The notes beneath the pieces were generated by a model. The model saw nothing but the letters and a program-made list of their open reading frames with translations, was not told where the DNA came from and did not search any database. 64,000 bases of DNA from the NCBI GenBank assembly GCA_963923455.1, contig CAWULT010000005.1, forward strand, positions 16,408 to 80,407, read 5' to 3'. How positions within the stretch are numbered: position 1 is the first letter of the stretch; every line of letters starts with the position of its first letter. Below, one piece after another: positions 52,314-60,506 of this stretch. Made by a program: the position numbers and the translations under genes. The stretch is from CAWULT01 sp963923455 (GTDB lineage Bacteria; Acidobacteriota; Vicinamibacteria; Vicinamibacterales; UBA2999).

Positions 52314-53255
52314 ATGGGTCGCATCGAGGAAGCGCTGAGGCGGGCCGCGGCCGAGAAAGCCGGTGTCGAGGTGCCGGCGGCCGGTCAGGCACCGGGCGAG
52401 GCGGAGACGCCATTTTCGTCGCCCTGGGATTTCGAACGCTATCCGCTGCCGCCGGCGGTGCCCGCCCCGGGCGCCTCCGACGGTCTCGGTGTGCGCACAC
52501 CCCCGCCTCGTACCGCGACGGCGGGCCCGGTGATGCCGGTGACGCCGCGCACCGGTGCACCGAGCCTGCGCCTCGAGCAGTTGCTGGCGATGGATTGGCA
52601 GCCGTTCGGTCCGGAACTCGATTCCAAGCTCGTCCTGATGCGCCGTGTCGACCCGGCGGCCGTCGAGCAGTACCGTCGGCTGGCCACCGCGCTGCTCGAT
52701 GCGCAGACGACCCGCGGGGTCCGAACCGTGCTGGTGACGAGCGCGGCGGCCGGCGAGGGCAAGACACTCACCGCATTGAACCTCGCGCTCACGCTGGCCC
52801 ACGTGCACGGGAAGCGCGTCCTGCTGGTCGATGCGAACCTGCGCGCGCCTCGCATCCACGTGCTGCTCCAGACATCGGCTGGCGCGGGGCTGGCCGCCTG
52901 CCTCGGCGCTGCCGCGCCGCCGTCGCTGCCGGTCGTCGGGTTGATGGACACCCTGGCGCTGCTGCCAGCCGGCGCCGCCGGCGCGGACCCCGGGCTCATC
53001 GCGTCGGACGCGATGCGCCACCTGCTGGCCGGCACGCGCGGCAAGTACGACTGGGTGGTGCTGGACGGTGCGTCGGTGAACGCGCAACCGGAGACCGCAG
53101 GACTGGCGGCGATCGTCGACGGCGTCGTGCTGGTCGTGCGGGCCGATGAGACGCCGGGCCGGACCGTGTCGGAAGCCGTCGACGCGATCGGACGCGAGCG
53201 CGTGCTGGGCGTGGTGCTGAACCAGGCGAGCCGCGCGGCCGTCGAATCGGCCTGA
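52314..53255 (+). CDS. BY-kinase-like ATPase (CpsD/CapB family) without tyrosine cluster
   Basis: 313 aa. MGRIEEALRRAAAEKAG is the start typical of exosortase-locus kinases. Walker A SAAAGEGKTLTALNLAL (near residue 143), Walker A' LLVDANLRAPR (the second Asp of D-x-D is Asn) and Walker B DWVVLDGASV are present. The C-terminus is SRAAVESA with no tyrosine cluster, and only two tyrosines occur in the whole protein, so the usual autophosphorylation switch is missing. It would regulate chain length or export with the neighbouring Wzz fragment. Confidence 0.85.
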   Translation: MGRIEEALRRAAAEKAGVEVPAAGQAPGEAETPFSSPWDFERYPLPPAVPAPGASDGLGVRTPPPRTATAGPVMPVTPRTGAPSLRLEQLLAMDWQPFGPELDSKLVLMRRVDPAAVEQYRRLATALLDAQTTRGVRTVLVTSAAAGEGKTLTALNLALTLAHVHGKRVLLVDANLRAPRIHVLLQTSAGAGLAACLGAAAPPSLPVVGLMDTLALLPAGAAGADPGLIASDAMRHLLAGTRGKYDWVVLDGASVNAQPETAGLAAIVDGVVLVVRADETPGRTVSEAVDAIGRERVLGVVLNQASRAAVESA

Positions 53256-53292
53256 GTCGCGCCCCCCGGACCGACGCGTCGCGGATGGACGG

Positions 53293-54021
53293 CTAGCGGT
53301 TCGCCGGCGCGTCGCCCGGCAGGCCGGGCCAGTGCTGCTGCGCCAGCGCGTACGCATCGGGCGTACCGATGTCCGACAAGTACTCCTCGATGGGGTACGC
53401 CGACAGGTGCGGCACCATTGCCGGCAGGATGTCGTGGCCGAAGTCGAGCACGCCGTTCTCGGGCACGGCGGGCGGGAAGTAGTCGAACACGGCCTGATTG
53501 GCCACGTAGACGCCGGCGTTGGCCAGGTTCGATCGCGGCTCCGCGGCCTTCTCCTCGAACGCCAGTACCTGACCCGCGTCGCCGACGATCACGGTGCCCT
53601 TCTCCCGCGGCCGGTCGGTCGGGGTGACGCCCAGCGTCAGGTGCTCGCGCCGTCCGCGGTGGAAACGCACCATCCGGCCGAGATCCACCGCTGTCAGCAC
53701 GTCGGCGTACGCGACCACGAACGGCTCCTCGCCGGCCACGAAGTCGCGGTTGACCAGCACGGTGCCCGCGCTGCCCAGCAGCGTCGGCTCGTACACGCCC
53801 GTCACCGTCATCGTGGTGGGCCATGCCTCGAGGAAGGCGCGCACCTGCTCGTGGAAGTAGTGCAGGTTCACGAGCACGCTCGTGACGCCGTGCCGTTCGA
53901 GCAGGCGGAGCCACACGCCCAGCAGTGGCGTGCCCTGGATGGGCACGAGGCACTTGGGGATCGACGCGGTCAGAGGCCGCAGGCGGCGCCCCTCGCCCGC
54001 GGCCAGCAGGTACGCCTTCAT
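53293..54021 (-). CDS. hddC: D-glycero-alpha-D-manno-heptose 1-phosphate guanylyltransferase-like nucleotidyltransferase
   Basis: 242 aa. LLAAGEGRRLRPLTASIPKCLVPI is the nucleotidyltransferase signature; FVVAYADVLTAVDL holds the metal-binding Asp and PFVVA context; AGVYVANQAVFDYF and EEYLSDIGTPDAYALAQ close the fold. Its ATG overlaps the kinase stop (ATGA), and the kinase is HddA-like, so GDP-heptose synthesis is favoured over GDP-mannose or dTDP-glucose. Last gene of a minus-strand operon. Confidence 0.82.
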   Translation of the reverse strand: MKAYLLAAGEGRRLRPLTASIPKCLVPIQGTPLLGVWLRLLERHGVTSVLVNLHYFHEQVRAFLEAWPTTMTVTGVYEPTLLGSAGTVLVNRDFVAGEEPFVVAYADVLTAVDLGRMVRFHRGRREHLTLGVTPTDRPREKGTVIVGDAGQVLAFEEKAAEPRSNLANAGVYVANQAVFDYFPPAVPENGVLDFGHDILPAMVPHLSAYPIEEYLSDIGTPDAYALAQQHWPGLPGDAPANR

Positions 54022-55010
54022 CCGGCGCTGTCTTCGACGTAGATGATTCGGCTGCCCTGCGGCTCGATCTGGAACGGCACGGGGCGCAGGTCGCCCAGGG
54101 CGTGACGGATGTCGTCGTGCCGCTCCTTCGGCGCGTAGAGGAACAGGAATCCGCCGCCGCCGGCGCCGGTGATCTTGCCGCCGATGGCGCCGTTGGCGCG
54201 CGCCCTCTCGTACCAGTCGTCGATCCGGTCCGTGCTCACGCCGTCGGCGAGCGACTTCTTCACCATCCAGCTCTCGTGCAGGATCTCGCCGAAGGCCTCG
54301 AGGTCGTTGCCGATCAGCGCGCGGCGCGTCTCGTCGGCCAGCTGAACGAGCCGGCGCAGCGTCCGGCGGCACCGGCTGCTCTCGAGGTTCTGCTTCTGGT
54401 CGGCCAGGATCGTGTCGGCCGACCGCGTGAGGCCCGTGTAGAACAGCAGCACGTCCGTCTCGAGCGCGGCGCGCGTGGCCGTGGAGCAGACGATCGGATC
54501 GACGAACACCGACCCGTCCGGATAGAAGCGGCAGTACTGCAGGCCGCCGTACGCGGCGATGTACTGGTCCTGCTTCCCGATCGGCTTGCCGAGGACGTCG
54601 ATCTCGATCTCGCAGGCCTCGCGCGCGAGACGCTCGGCGCCGACGTAGCGATTCTTGTACGCGTAGAGCGCCTTCAGCAGCCCCACCGTGTACGTGCTCG
54701 ACGAGCCGAGCCCCGTGCCCTGCGACGGAATGTCGGAGATCGACGTGATCTCGACACCGCCCGACACGCCCACCTTGCGGAGCGACTCGCGGATCAGCTC
54801 GTGCCGCACGGCCTCGACCGAGTCGACGATCTCCGTGACGGAGTAGCTGGCGCGGATGCGGGACGGGTCGAAGTTCTGGTTGGCCGTGATGTAGATGTAC
54901 TTGCGGATCGCCGTGGTGACCACGGCGCCGGGCTCGTGGGCGTAGAACGCCTTCAGGTCCGAACCGCCGCCGACGAGGCTGACGCGAAGCGGGGTGCGTG
55001 AAATGATCAT
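54018..55010 (-). CDS. hddA: D-glycero-alpha-D-manno-heptose 7-phosphate kinase (GHMP family)
   Basis: 330 aa from ATG 55010 (MIISRTPLRVSLVGGGSDL). GHMP motif 2 SQGTGLGSSSTYTVGLLKAL and motif 3 GGKITGAGGGGFLFLYAP are intact, and EIEIDVLGKPIGKQDQYIAAYGG is typical of HddA. It phosphorylates C1 of heptose 7-phosphate. With GmhA (7057) and HddC it covers three of four steps to GDP-D-glycero-D-manno-heptose; the GmhB phosphatase is not in the window. Confidence 0.88.
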   Translation of the reverse strand: MIISRTPLRVSLVGGGSDLKAFYAHEPGAVVTTAIRKYIYITANQNFDPSRIRASYSVTEIVDSVEAVRHELIRESLRKVGVSGGVEITSISDIPSQGTGLGSSSTYTVGLLKALYAYKNRYVGAERLAREACEIEIDVLGKPIGKQDQYIAAYGGLQYCRFYPDGSVFVDPIVCSTATRAALETDVLLFYTGLTRSADTILADQKQNLESSRCRRTLRRLVQLADETRRALIGNDLEAFGEILHESWMVKKSLADGVSTDRIDDWYERARANGAIGGKITGAGGGGFLFLYAPKERHDDIRHALGDLRPVPFQIEPQGSRIIYVEDSAG

Positions 55011-55030
55011 GGGGTCAGGGGTCCAGTCGC

Positions 55031-56011
55031 TCAGAGGCTCTTCGCGTGCGACACCTTCTGGTGCCAGGCCCAGGCGCTCGCGATCATCGATTCCAGATCC
55101 GGCGTGCCTGGCTTCCAGCCCACCACCCACGCTATCTTCTCGGCGCTCGCGACCAGCCGGGCGGGGTCGCCGAGCCGGCGCGGCGCGTCGACCACGTTCA
55201 GGGTGCGGCCGGTGACGCGTTCGACCGCGGCGATGACCTGCCGGTTCGTGTAGCCCGAGCCGTTGCCCAGGTTGAAGGCGGTGGGCTCGATGCGGTCGAT
55301 GTGTTCGAGGCACCGGACATGGGCGTCGGCGATGTCGCGGACGTGGACGTAGTCGCGAACGCAGGTACCGTCCGGCGTGTCGTAGTCGGTGCCGAACAGG
55401 CTGATCGACGGCCGGCGCCCGATTGCGACGTCGAGCAGAATCGGGATGATGTGCGTCTCGGGCTCGTGCCGTTCGCCGGTGCGCTCGGTGGCGCCGCAGG
55501 CGTTGAAGTAGCGCAGCGAGACGTGCCGCAGGCCGTGCGCACGCTGGTACCAGCTCATGGCGCGCTCGAACGCCAGCTTCGATTCGCCGTAGGCGTTGAC
55601 GGGATTCAGCGTGTCGTCCTCGCGGATCGGGACGCGTTCGGGCTCCCCGTAGACCGCGGCGGTGGACGAGAAGATCATGCGCGTGACGCCGGCCGCGACC
55701 ATGGCGTCGAGCAGGTTCAGCCCGCCCGTCATGTTGACCCGGAAGAACAGCCCGGGGTTGCGGACCGACTCGTCGATCAGGGCCTCGGCGGCGAGGTGCA
55801 CGACGGCGTCGACGCCGGCGCGGCGGACCTGGTCGAGCAGCCACTCCCGGTCGAGCAGATCGCCGTGGAGGAACTGCGCAGCCGGGTGCACCGCTTCACG
55901 GTGACCGTGCACCAGGCTGTCCAGCGCGACGACCGTGTGTCCCTGTTCCAGCAGGCGCTCGGTGACGACGCTGCCGATGTAGCCCGCGGCTCCGGTTACA
56001 AGAATCTTCAT
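55031..56011 (-). CDS. galE: UDP-glucose 4-epimerase
   Basis: 326 aa from ATG 56011; the upstream extension has no homology. KILVTGAAGYIGSVV, SSTAAVYG, NAYGESKL (Y-x3-K), RYFNACGA, GTCVRDYVHV and LGNGSGYTN are canonical GalE motifs. It supplies UDP-galactose (or UDP-GalNAc). First gene of the galE-hddA-hddC operon, 32 bases below a near-perfect sigma-54 site; gap to hddA is 20 bases. Confidence 0.93.
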   Translation of the reverse strand: MKILVTGAAGYIGSVVTERLLEQGHTVVALDSLVHGHREAVHPAAQFLHGDLLDREWLLDQVRRAGVDAVVHLAAEALIDESVRNPGLFFRVNMTGGLNLLDAMVAAGVTRMIFSSTAAVYGEPERVPIREDDTLNPVNAYGESKLAFERAMSWYQRAHGLRHVSLRYFNACGATERTGERHEPETHIIPILLDVAIGRRPSISLFGTDYDTPDGTCVRDYVHVRDIADAHVRCLEHIDRIEPTAFNLGNGSGYTNRQVIAAVERVTGRTLNVVDAPRRLGDPARLVASAEKIAWVVGWKPGTPDLESMIASAWAWHQKVSHAKSL

Positions 56012-56042
56012 CGGTTCGTACTCATCGGTCCCATAAAGACTC

Positions 56043-56058
56043 AGCAACAGGCGTGCCC
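56043..56058 (-). promoter_or_regulatory. Sigma-54 (RpoN) promoter for galE-hddA-hddC
   Basis: On the minus strand GGGCACGCCTGTTGCT: GGCACG and TTGCT with exact spacing; only the first base departs from consensus. Predicted start near 56033, leaving a leader of about 20 bases before galE. Confidence 0.75.
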
Positions 56059-56228
56059 GTCGTTCCACGCAGTTGGCCGAGGGCCTGCGGCCACGAAGTT
56101 GGCCGTTCGTCAGACTATTTTCCCGAATTCCAGTGTCATCGAGGCTTCGTGGCACCGCGCCGGCGCTGGGATCCGCCCTCCCTGCACGCTCTCGCTACGT
56201 GAACGGCGGCGCTTGGGGGCGCTGCCGC

Positions 56229-56244
56229 TGGTATGTGCCTTGCT
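56229..56244 (+). promoter_or_regulatory. Sigma-54 (RpoN) promoter for cysD-cysNC
   Basis: TGGTATGTGCCTTGCT: TGGYAYG form of the -24 element and TTGCT at -12, correct spacing. Predicted start near 56255, about 70 bases before cysD. Confidence 0.68.
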
Positions 56245-56326
56245 CCGCAGTGGACAAAGGATTGCCCGCGGGTGCGCTCGGCGCCGCGCACAAGCTCAGC
56301 CGCAGCTGCGGACCCGCGACCGACAC

Positions 56327-57319
56327 ATGACTGAGAATCCGGGAACGACCACCAACGCCGTCGCGCACTCGGGAATCGGGGTCGTCGACCCCGCGGCCGG
56401 GGTGCCGGGCGCGGCGCCCTCCCGCCTGACGCACCTGCAGCGCCTCGAGGCGGAGAGCATTCACATCATGCGCGAAGTGGCCGCCGAGTGCGAGCGTCCC
56501 GTCATGCTCTACTCGATCGGCAAGGACAGCGCCGTGATGCTGCATCTAGCCCTGAAGGCGTTCTACCCGGGCCGGCTGCCGTTCCCGTTGCTGCACGTCG
56601 ACACGACGTGGAAGTTCCGCGAGATGATCGCGTTCCGCGACGAGACGGCGAGGCGCCTGGGCCTGGAGCTGAAGGTGCACACGAACCTCGAAGGGCTCGA
56701 GATGGGCATCAACCCGTTCGAGCACGGGTCCGCGCTCCACACCGACATCATGAAGACGCAGGCGCTCAAGCAGGCCCTCGACGCCGGCGGCTTCGACGCC
56801 GCGTTCGGGGGTGCCCGCCGCGACGAAGAGAAGTCTCGCGCGAAGGAGCGCATCTTCTCGATCCGCTCGGCGCAGCATCGGTGGGACCCGAAGCAGCAGC
56901 GGCCGGAACTCTGGCGCGTCTACAACACGCGCATGCGCAAGGGGGAGAGCATCCGCGTGTTCCCGCTGTCGAACTGGACCGAGCTCGACGTCTGGCAGTA
57001 CATCTACCAGGAGCGGATCCCGATCGTGCCGCTCTACCTCGCGAAGCCGCGGCCGGTCGTCCGGCGCGGCGGCACCTGGATCATGGTCGACGACGACCGG
57101 ATGCCGCTCGAGCCGGGCGAAACGCCGGAGATCCGGCAGGTGCGATTCCGCACGCTCGGCTGCTATCCGCTGACCGGCGCCATCGAGAGCGACGCCACGA
57201 CGCTGCCGGCCATCATCGAGGAGACCCTGCGCACGCGCGTCTCCGAGCGCGAGGGCCGCGTGATCGACCACGACCAGTCCGCGTCGATGGAGAAGAAGAA
57301 GGTCGAGGGCTACTTCTGA
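56327..57319 (+). CDS. cysD: Sulfate adenylyltransferase subunit 2
   Basis: 330 aa, PAPS-reductase-type ATP-pyrophosphatase fold. ATG 56327; about 35 extra N-terminal residues precede the core LTHLQRLEAESIHIMREVAAE. MLYSIGKDSAVMLHLALKAF is the PP-loop (S-x-GKDS); GGARRDEEKSRAKERIFSI, FPLSNWTELDVWQYI and LGCYPLTGA are family motifs. With CysN it makes APS from sulfate and ATP. Its stop overlaps the cysNC start (TGATG). The EPS context and own RpoN promoter suggest sulfate activation for polymer sulfation more than cysteine synthesis. Confidence 0.95.
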   Translation: MTENPGTTTNAVAHSGIGVVDPAAGVPGAAPSRLTHLQRLEAESIHIMREVAAECERPVMLYSIGKDSAVMLHLALKAFYPGRLPFPLLHVDTTWKFREMIAFRDETARRLGLELKVHTNLEGLEMGINPFEHGSALHTDIMKTQALKQALDAGGFDAAFGGARRDEEKSRAKERIFSIRSAQHRWDPKQQRPELWRVYNTRMRKGESIRVFPLSNWTELDVWQYIYQERIPIVPLYLAKPRPVVRRGGTWIMVDDDRMPLEPGETPEIRQVRFRTLGCYPLTGAIESDATTLPAIIEETLRTRVSEREGRVIDHDQSASMEKKKVEGYF

Positions 57320-59223
57320 TGGCCCAGGGGTATGCTGACGCCGTGACCGACCTCGACGCCTACCTGCGCGCACAGGAGCGGAAGGACCTGCTGCGGTTCA
57401 TCACCTGCGGCAGCGTCGACGACGGCAAGTCGTCGCTCATCGGCCGCCTGCTCTACGAGTCGCAGATGATCTTCGAGGACCAGCTCTCGGCCCTCGCGGC
57501 CGACTCGAAGCAGATGGGGACCCGGGGCGGCGAGATCGACTTCGCGCTGCTCGTCGACGGGCTGTCGGCCGAGCGCGAGCAGGGCATCACGATCGACGTC
57601 GCGTACCGCTTCTTCTCGACCGACAAGCGGAAGTTCATCGTCGCCGACACGCCCGGCCACGAACAGTACACGCGCAACATGATCACGGGCGCGTCGACCG
57701 CCGACCTGGCCGTGATTCTCGTTGACGCGCGCAAGGGGGTGCTGACGCAGACCCGCCGGCACAGCTATCTCGTCTCGCTGCTCGGCATCCGCCGGGTTGC
57801 CGTCGCGGTCAACAAGATGGACCTCGTCGGCCATTCACAGGACGTGTTCGCGGGCATCGAGGCGGCCTACCGGGAGTTCGCGGGCCGGATCGGCCTCGAG
57901 GACGTCACCTGCATTCCCGTGTCGGCGGTGTACGGCGACAACATCGTCGAGCGCAGCGCGGCGATGCCGTGGTACCGGGGCCCTGCGCTGATCGAGTACC
58001 TGGAGACGGTGCCCGTCGCCGACGACGTCACGGCGAAGCCGTTCCGGCTGCCCGTGCAGTACGTCAGCCGGCCGCACCTGGACTTCCGCGGCTTCGCCGG
58101 CACGATCGCGAGCGGCGTCGTCCGCGTGGACGACGACATCCGGGTGCTGCCTTCCGGCCGGACGTCGCGGGTCACGGGCATCCTGGCCGGCGACGAGGCG
58201 GTGCCCCTCGCGCAGGCCGGCCAGTCGGTCACGCTGACGCTCGCCGACGAGATCGACATCAGCCGCGGCAGCGTGATCGCCGCGGCCGACGCGCCCCCGG
58301 CCGTCGCCGACCAGTTCGAGGCCACCATCGTCTGGATGCACGAGCGGCCCATGCTGCAAGGGCGCTCCTACGAGCTGAAGCTGGGGCCGAGGACGGTCAC
58401 GGCCACCGTGGCGCCCCTCAAGTACCGGGTCAACGTCAACACGCTGGAGCACGTGGCGGCCAAGACGCTCGAACTGAACGACATCGGCGTCGTGCAGCTC
58501 GAGCTGAACCAGCCGATCGCATTCGAACCGTACGCGGAGAACCGCGACCTGGGCGGTTTCATCCTGGTCGACCGGGTCACCAACGCCACGGTCGGCGCTG
58601 GCCTGCTGCACTTCGCCTTGCGGCGCTCGCAGAACGTCCACTGGCAGGCGCTCGACGTCGACAAGCAGGCGCGCGCGCGCCAGAAGGCGCAGCAGCCGTG
58701 CGTCGTCTGGATGACGGGCCTGTCGGGCGGCGGCAAGTCGACCATCGCGAACCTGCTCGAGAAGCGGCTGCACGCGCTCGGCAAGCACACCTACATCCTG
58801 GACGGCGACAACGTCCGGCACGGGCTCAACAAGGATCTGGGTTTCACGGACGCCGACCGCGTCGAGAACATCCGCCGCGTCGCCGAGGTGGCGCGGTTGA
58901 TGGTCGACGCCGGCCTGATCGTGCTCGTGGCGTTCATCTCGCCGTTCCGCGCGGAACGGCGGATGGCCCGCCAGCTCGTCGCCGAGCGCGAGTTCATCGA
59001 GGTCTACGTGGACACCCCCCTCGCCGTGGCCGAGAGCCGGGATCCAAAGGGTCTCTACAAGAAGGCGAGGCGGGGCGAGCTCCGGAACTTCACCGGTGTC
59101 GACTCGCCGTACGAGCCGCCGGAGAACCCGGAGGTCAGGATCGACACGACGGCACTGTCGCCGGAGGAGGCCGTCAGCCGGATCCTGGAAGAGCTGGACG
59201 CGCGCGGCATCACGCGCGACTGA
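57319..59223 (+). CDS. cysNC: Bifunctional sulfate adenylyltransferase subunit 1 / adenylylsulfate kinase
   Basis: 634 aa. N-terminal CysN GTPase: GSVDDGKSSLIGRLLY, DTPGHEQYTRNM, NKMDLV; EF-Tu-like domains follow to about residue 440. C-terminal CysC kinase: MTGLSGGGKSTIANLLEKRL, DGDNVRHGLNKDLGF, and SPYEPPENPEVRIDT. It stimulates APS formation and then phosphorylates APS to PAPS, the donor for both sulfotransferases. No PAPS reductase was seen, consistent with a dedicated donor pathway. Confidence 0.95.
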   Translation: MAQGYADAVTDLDAYLRAQERKDLLRFITCGSVDDGKSSLIGRLLYESQMIFEDQLSALAADSKQMGTRGGEIDFALLVDGLSAEREQGITIDVAYRFFSTDKRKFIVADTPGHEQYTRNMITGASTADLAVILVDARKGVLTQTRRHSYLVSLLGIRRVAVAVNKMDLVGHSQDVFAGIEAAYREFAGRIGLEDVTCIPVSAVYGDNIVERSAAMPWYRGPALIEYLETVPVADDVTAKPFRLPVQYVSRPHLDFRGFAGTIASGVVRVDDDIRVLPSGRTSRVTGILAGDEAVPLAQAGQSVTLTLADEIDISRGSVIAAADAPPAVADQFEATIVWMHERPMLQGRSYELKLGPRTVTATVAPLKYRVNVNTLEHVAAKTLELNDIGVVQLELNQPIAFEPYAENRDLGGFILVDRVTNATVGAGLLHFALRRSQNVHWQALDVDKQARARQKAQQPCVVWMTGLSGGGKSTIANLLEKRLHALGKHTYILDGDNVRHGLNKDLGFTDADRVENIRRVAEVARLMVDAGLIVLVAFISPFRAERRMARQLVAEREFIEVYVDTPLAVAESRDPKGLYKKARRGELRNFTGVDSPYEPPENPEVRIDTTALSPEEAVSRILEELDARGITRD

Positions 59224-59231
59224 GCGCGGCG

Positions 59232-60230
59232 TCAGCCTCCGATCTCGGTGACCGGCTCGACGAGCAGCGGGCGCGTGTGCAGGTACTTGGTCGTGCGCCG
59301 CTTCTGCTCGATGTCGCGGTAGACGCGCTCGACCTGTTCCGCCGTCAGGGCCAGGGCGGCGGCCACCTCGTCCGCGGGCACGCCGTGGTTGTGTCCGAAC
59401 AGGCAGGCGTCCATCGACTGGTAGGGCAGCGAGAAGTAGAACTCCTCCTGCGTCTGGGGCAGCGAGAAGGTGTCGGTCGTGGGCGGCCGGCGGCAGATGT
59501 CGTCGGGCACGCCGACGTGGGCCGCGAGTGCGTACACCTGGGTCTTGTAGAGGTGCGCGATGGGCTTGATGTCGGCGGAGCCGTCGCCGAGCTTCACGAA
59601 GAACCCCTGGTCGTACTCGAGGCGGTTGGGCGTGCCGGCCACGACGTAGTTCAGGCGATCCGCGTGGTAGTACTCCGTCATCTTGCGGACGCGCTGCTTG
59701 TAGTTGGTCGCGGCCACCAGCTGGAGGTAGGCCGCCGTCGTCAGTCGTGACGTCTGTCGGACGCCCGCCGGCGACTCGATCGTCAGGGACGAGACGTTCA
59801 GCCGCTCGCCGGCCAGAATCGAGGGGAGCGTCAGCTTGCAGCGGTACCCGTCGCCGTACTCCGGGAAGATGCTGCGGATCGCGTCGGCCTGCTTTTCGTA
59901 GCAGCCGGCCGCGTCGAGCAGCGGGTCGATGTTCTCGATCAGCGCCGGCACGCCGAGCTTCGACGCCAGCAACTGGCCGAGGGCCAGCGACTCGGGCGAG
60001 GAGTCGCGGTCCGGCATGAAGAGCACCTGGACGCGGTCGGGGCCGAGCGCGCGCACGCAGAGGGCTGTGACGACCGAGCTGTCGATGCCGCCAGAGAGCC
60101 CCACGACGACTCCCCGTCGCCGCAGCAGCTTCACTTGCTCCCGAATGGCGTGCTCGATCGTTTCGGCCGTGCTGGCCGGATCGATGGCGAGCGATGCCAT
60201 CGAGAATTGCGACTTGCCCACAGCTTCCAT
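59232..60230 (-). CDS. nadE: NAD+ synthase (ammonia-type NadE)
   Basis: 332 aa from ATG 60230, with GGGAGGGG about 8 bases upstream; the extension before it has no homology. GVVVGLSGGIDSSVVTALCV is the PP-loop; GTPNRLEYDQGFFVKLGDGSADI and LYKTQVYALAAHVGVP are NadE motifs. It amidates deamido-NAD+. It converges on cysNC with 8 bases between stops. In EPS loci, NadE-like proteins sometimes amidate other carboxylates; nothing here decides between the two. Confidence 0.85.
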   Translation of the reverse strand: MEAVGKSQFSMASLAIDPASTAETIEHAIREQVKLLRRRGVVVGLSGGIDSSVVTALCVRALGPDRVQVLFMPDRDSSPESLALGQLLASKLGVPALIENIDPLLDAAGCYEKQADAIRSIFPEYGDGYRCKLTLPSILAGERLNVSSLTIESPAGVRQTSRLTTAAYLQLVAATNYKQRVRKMTEYYHADRLNYVVAGTPNRLEYDQGFFVKLGDGSADIKPIAHLYKTQVYALAAHVGVPDDICRRPPTTDTFSLPQTQEEFYFSLPYQSMDACLFGHNHGVPADEVAAALALTAEQVERVYRDIEQKRRTTKYLHTRPLLVEPVTEIGG

Positions 60231-60428
60231 CCTGACGCCCCTCCCTGGATCCCTGACGGTTGATGTTCGCACAGGCCGGTCGACAGCTTTAACCCGCGGT
60301 GCAGCCCCGTGCAGCAGTGCCCGACTGTCCGTCACTCATACGCGCCGGTTGCACGGTATCCCGGTCAAGCTCGGCCATGGGCCACGAAGAGTCGGCACAG
60401 ATCGGCATAGAATCGCCACGGTCGCCGA

Positions 60429-60444
60429 TGGCGGTCCCGTTGCA
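60429..60444 (+). promoter_or_regulatory. Sigma-54 (RpoN) promoter for ExeA-type ATPase gene
   Basis: TGGCGGTCCCGTTGCA: TGGC at -24 and TTGCA at -12 with 10 bases between GG and GC. Predicted start near 60455, about 50 bases before the ATG. No comparable site faces nadE. Confidence 0.68.
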
Positions 60445-60506
60445 TAATCGGATTCCCCGCACGCTCAGGCGTATCGGCCGGTGGCGTCCGGCGGACAAGG
60501 TCAGAG

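Larger units (their letters stand above)
56012..56326. other. Divergent intergenic region with two back-to-back sigma-54 promoters
   Basis: 315 bases between galE (minus) and cysD (plus), with RpoN sites facing outward at 56043-56058 (minus) and 56229-56244 (plus). The 170 bases between them could hold shared enhancer-binding sites; GGCC-AACTT-like patches recur (around 56072 and 56096) but no clear operator was identified. Confidence 0.65.
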
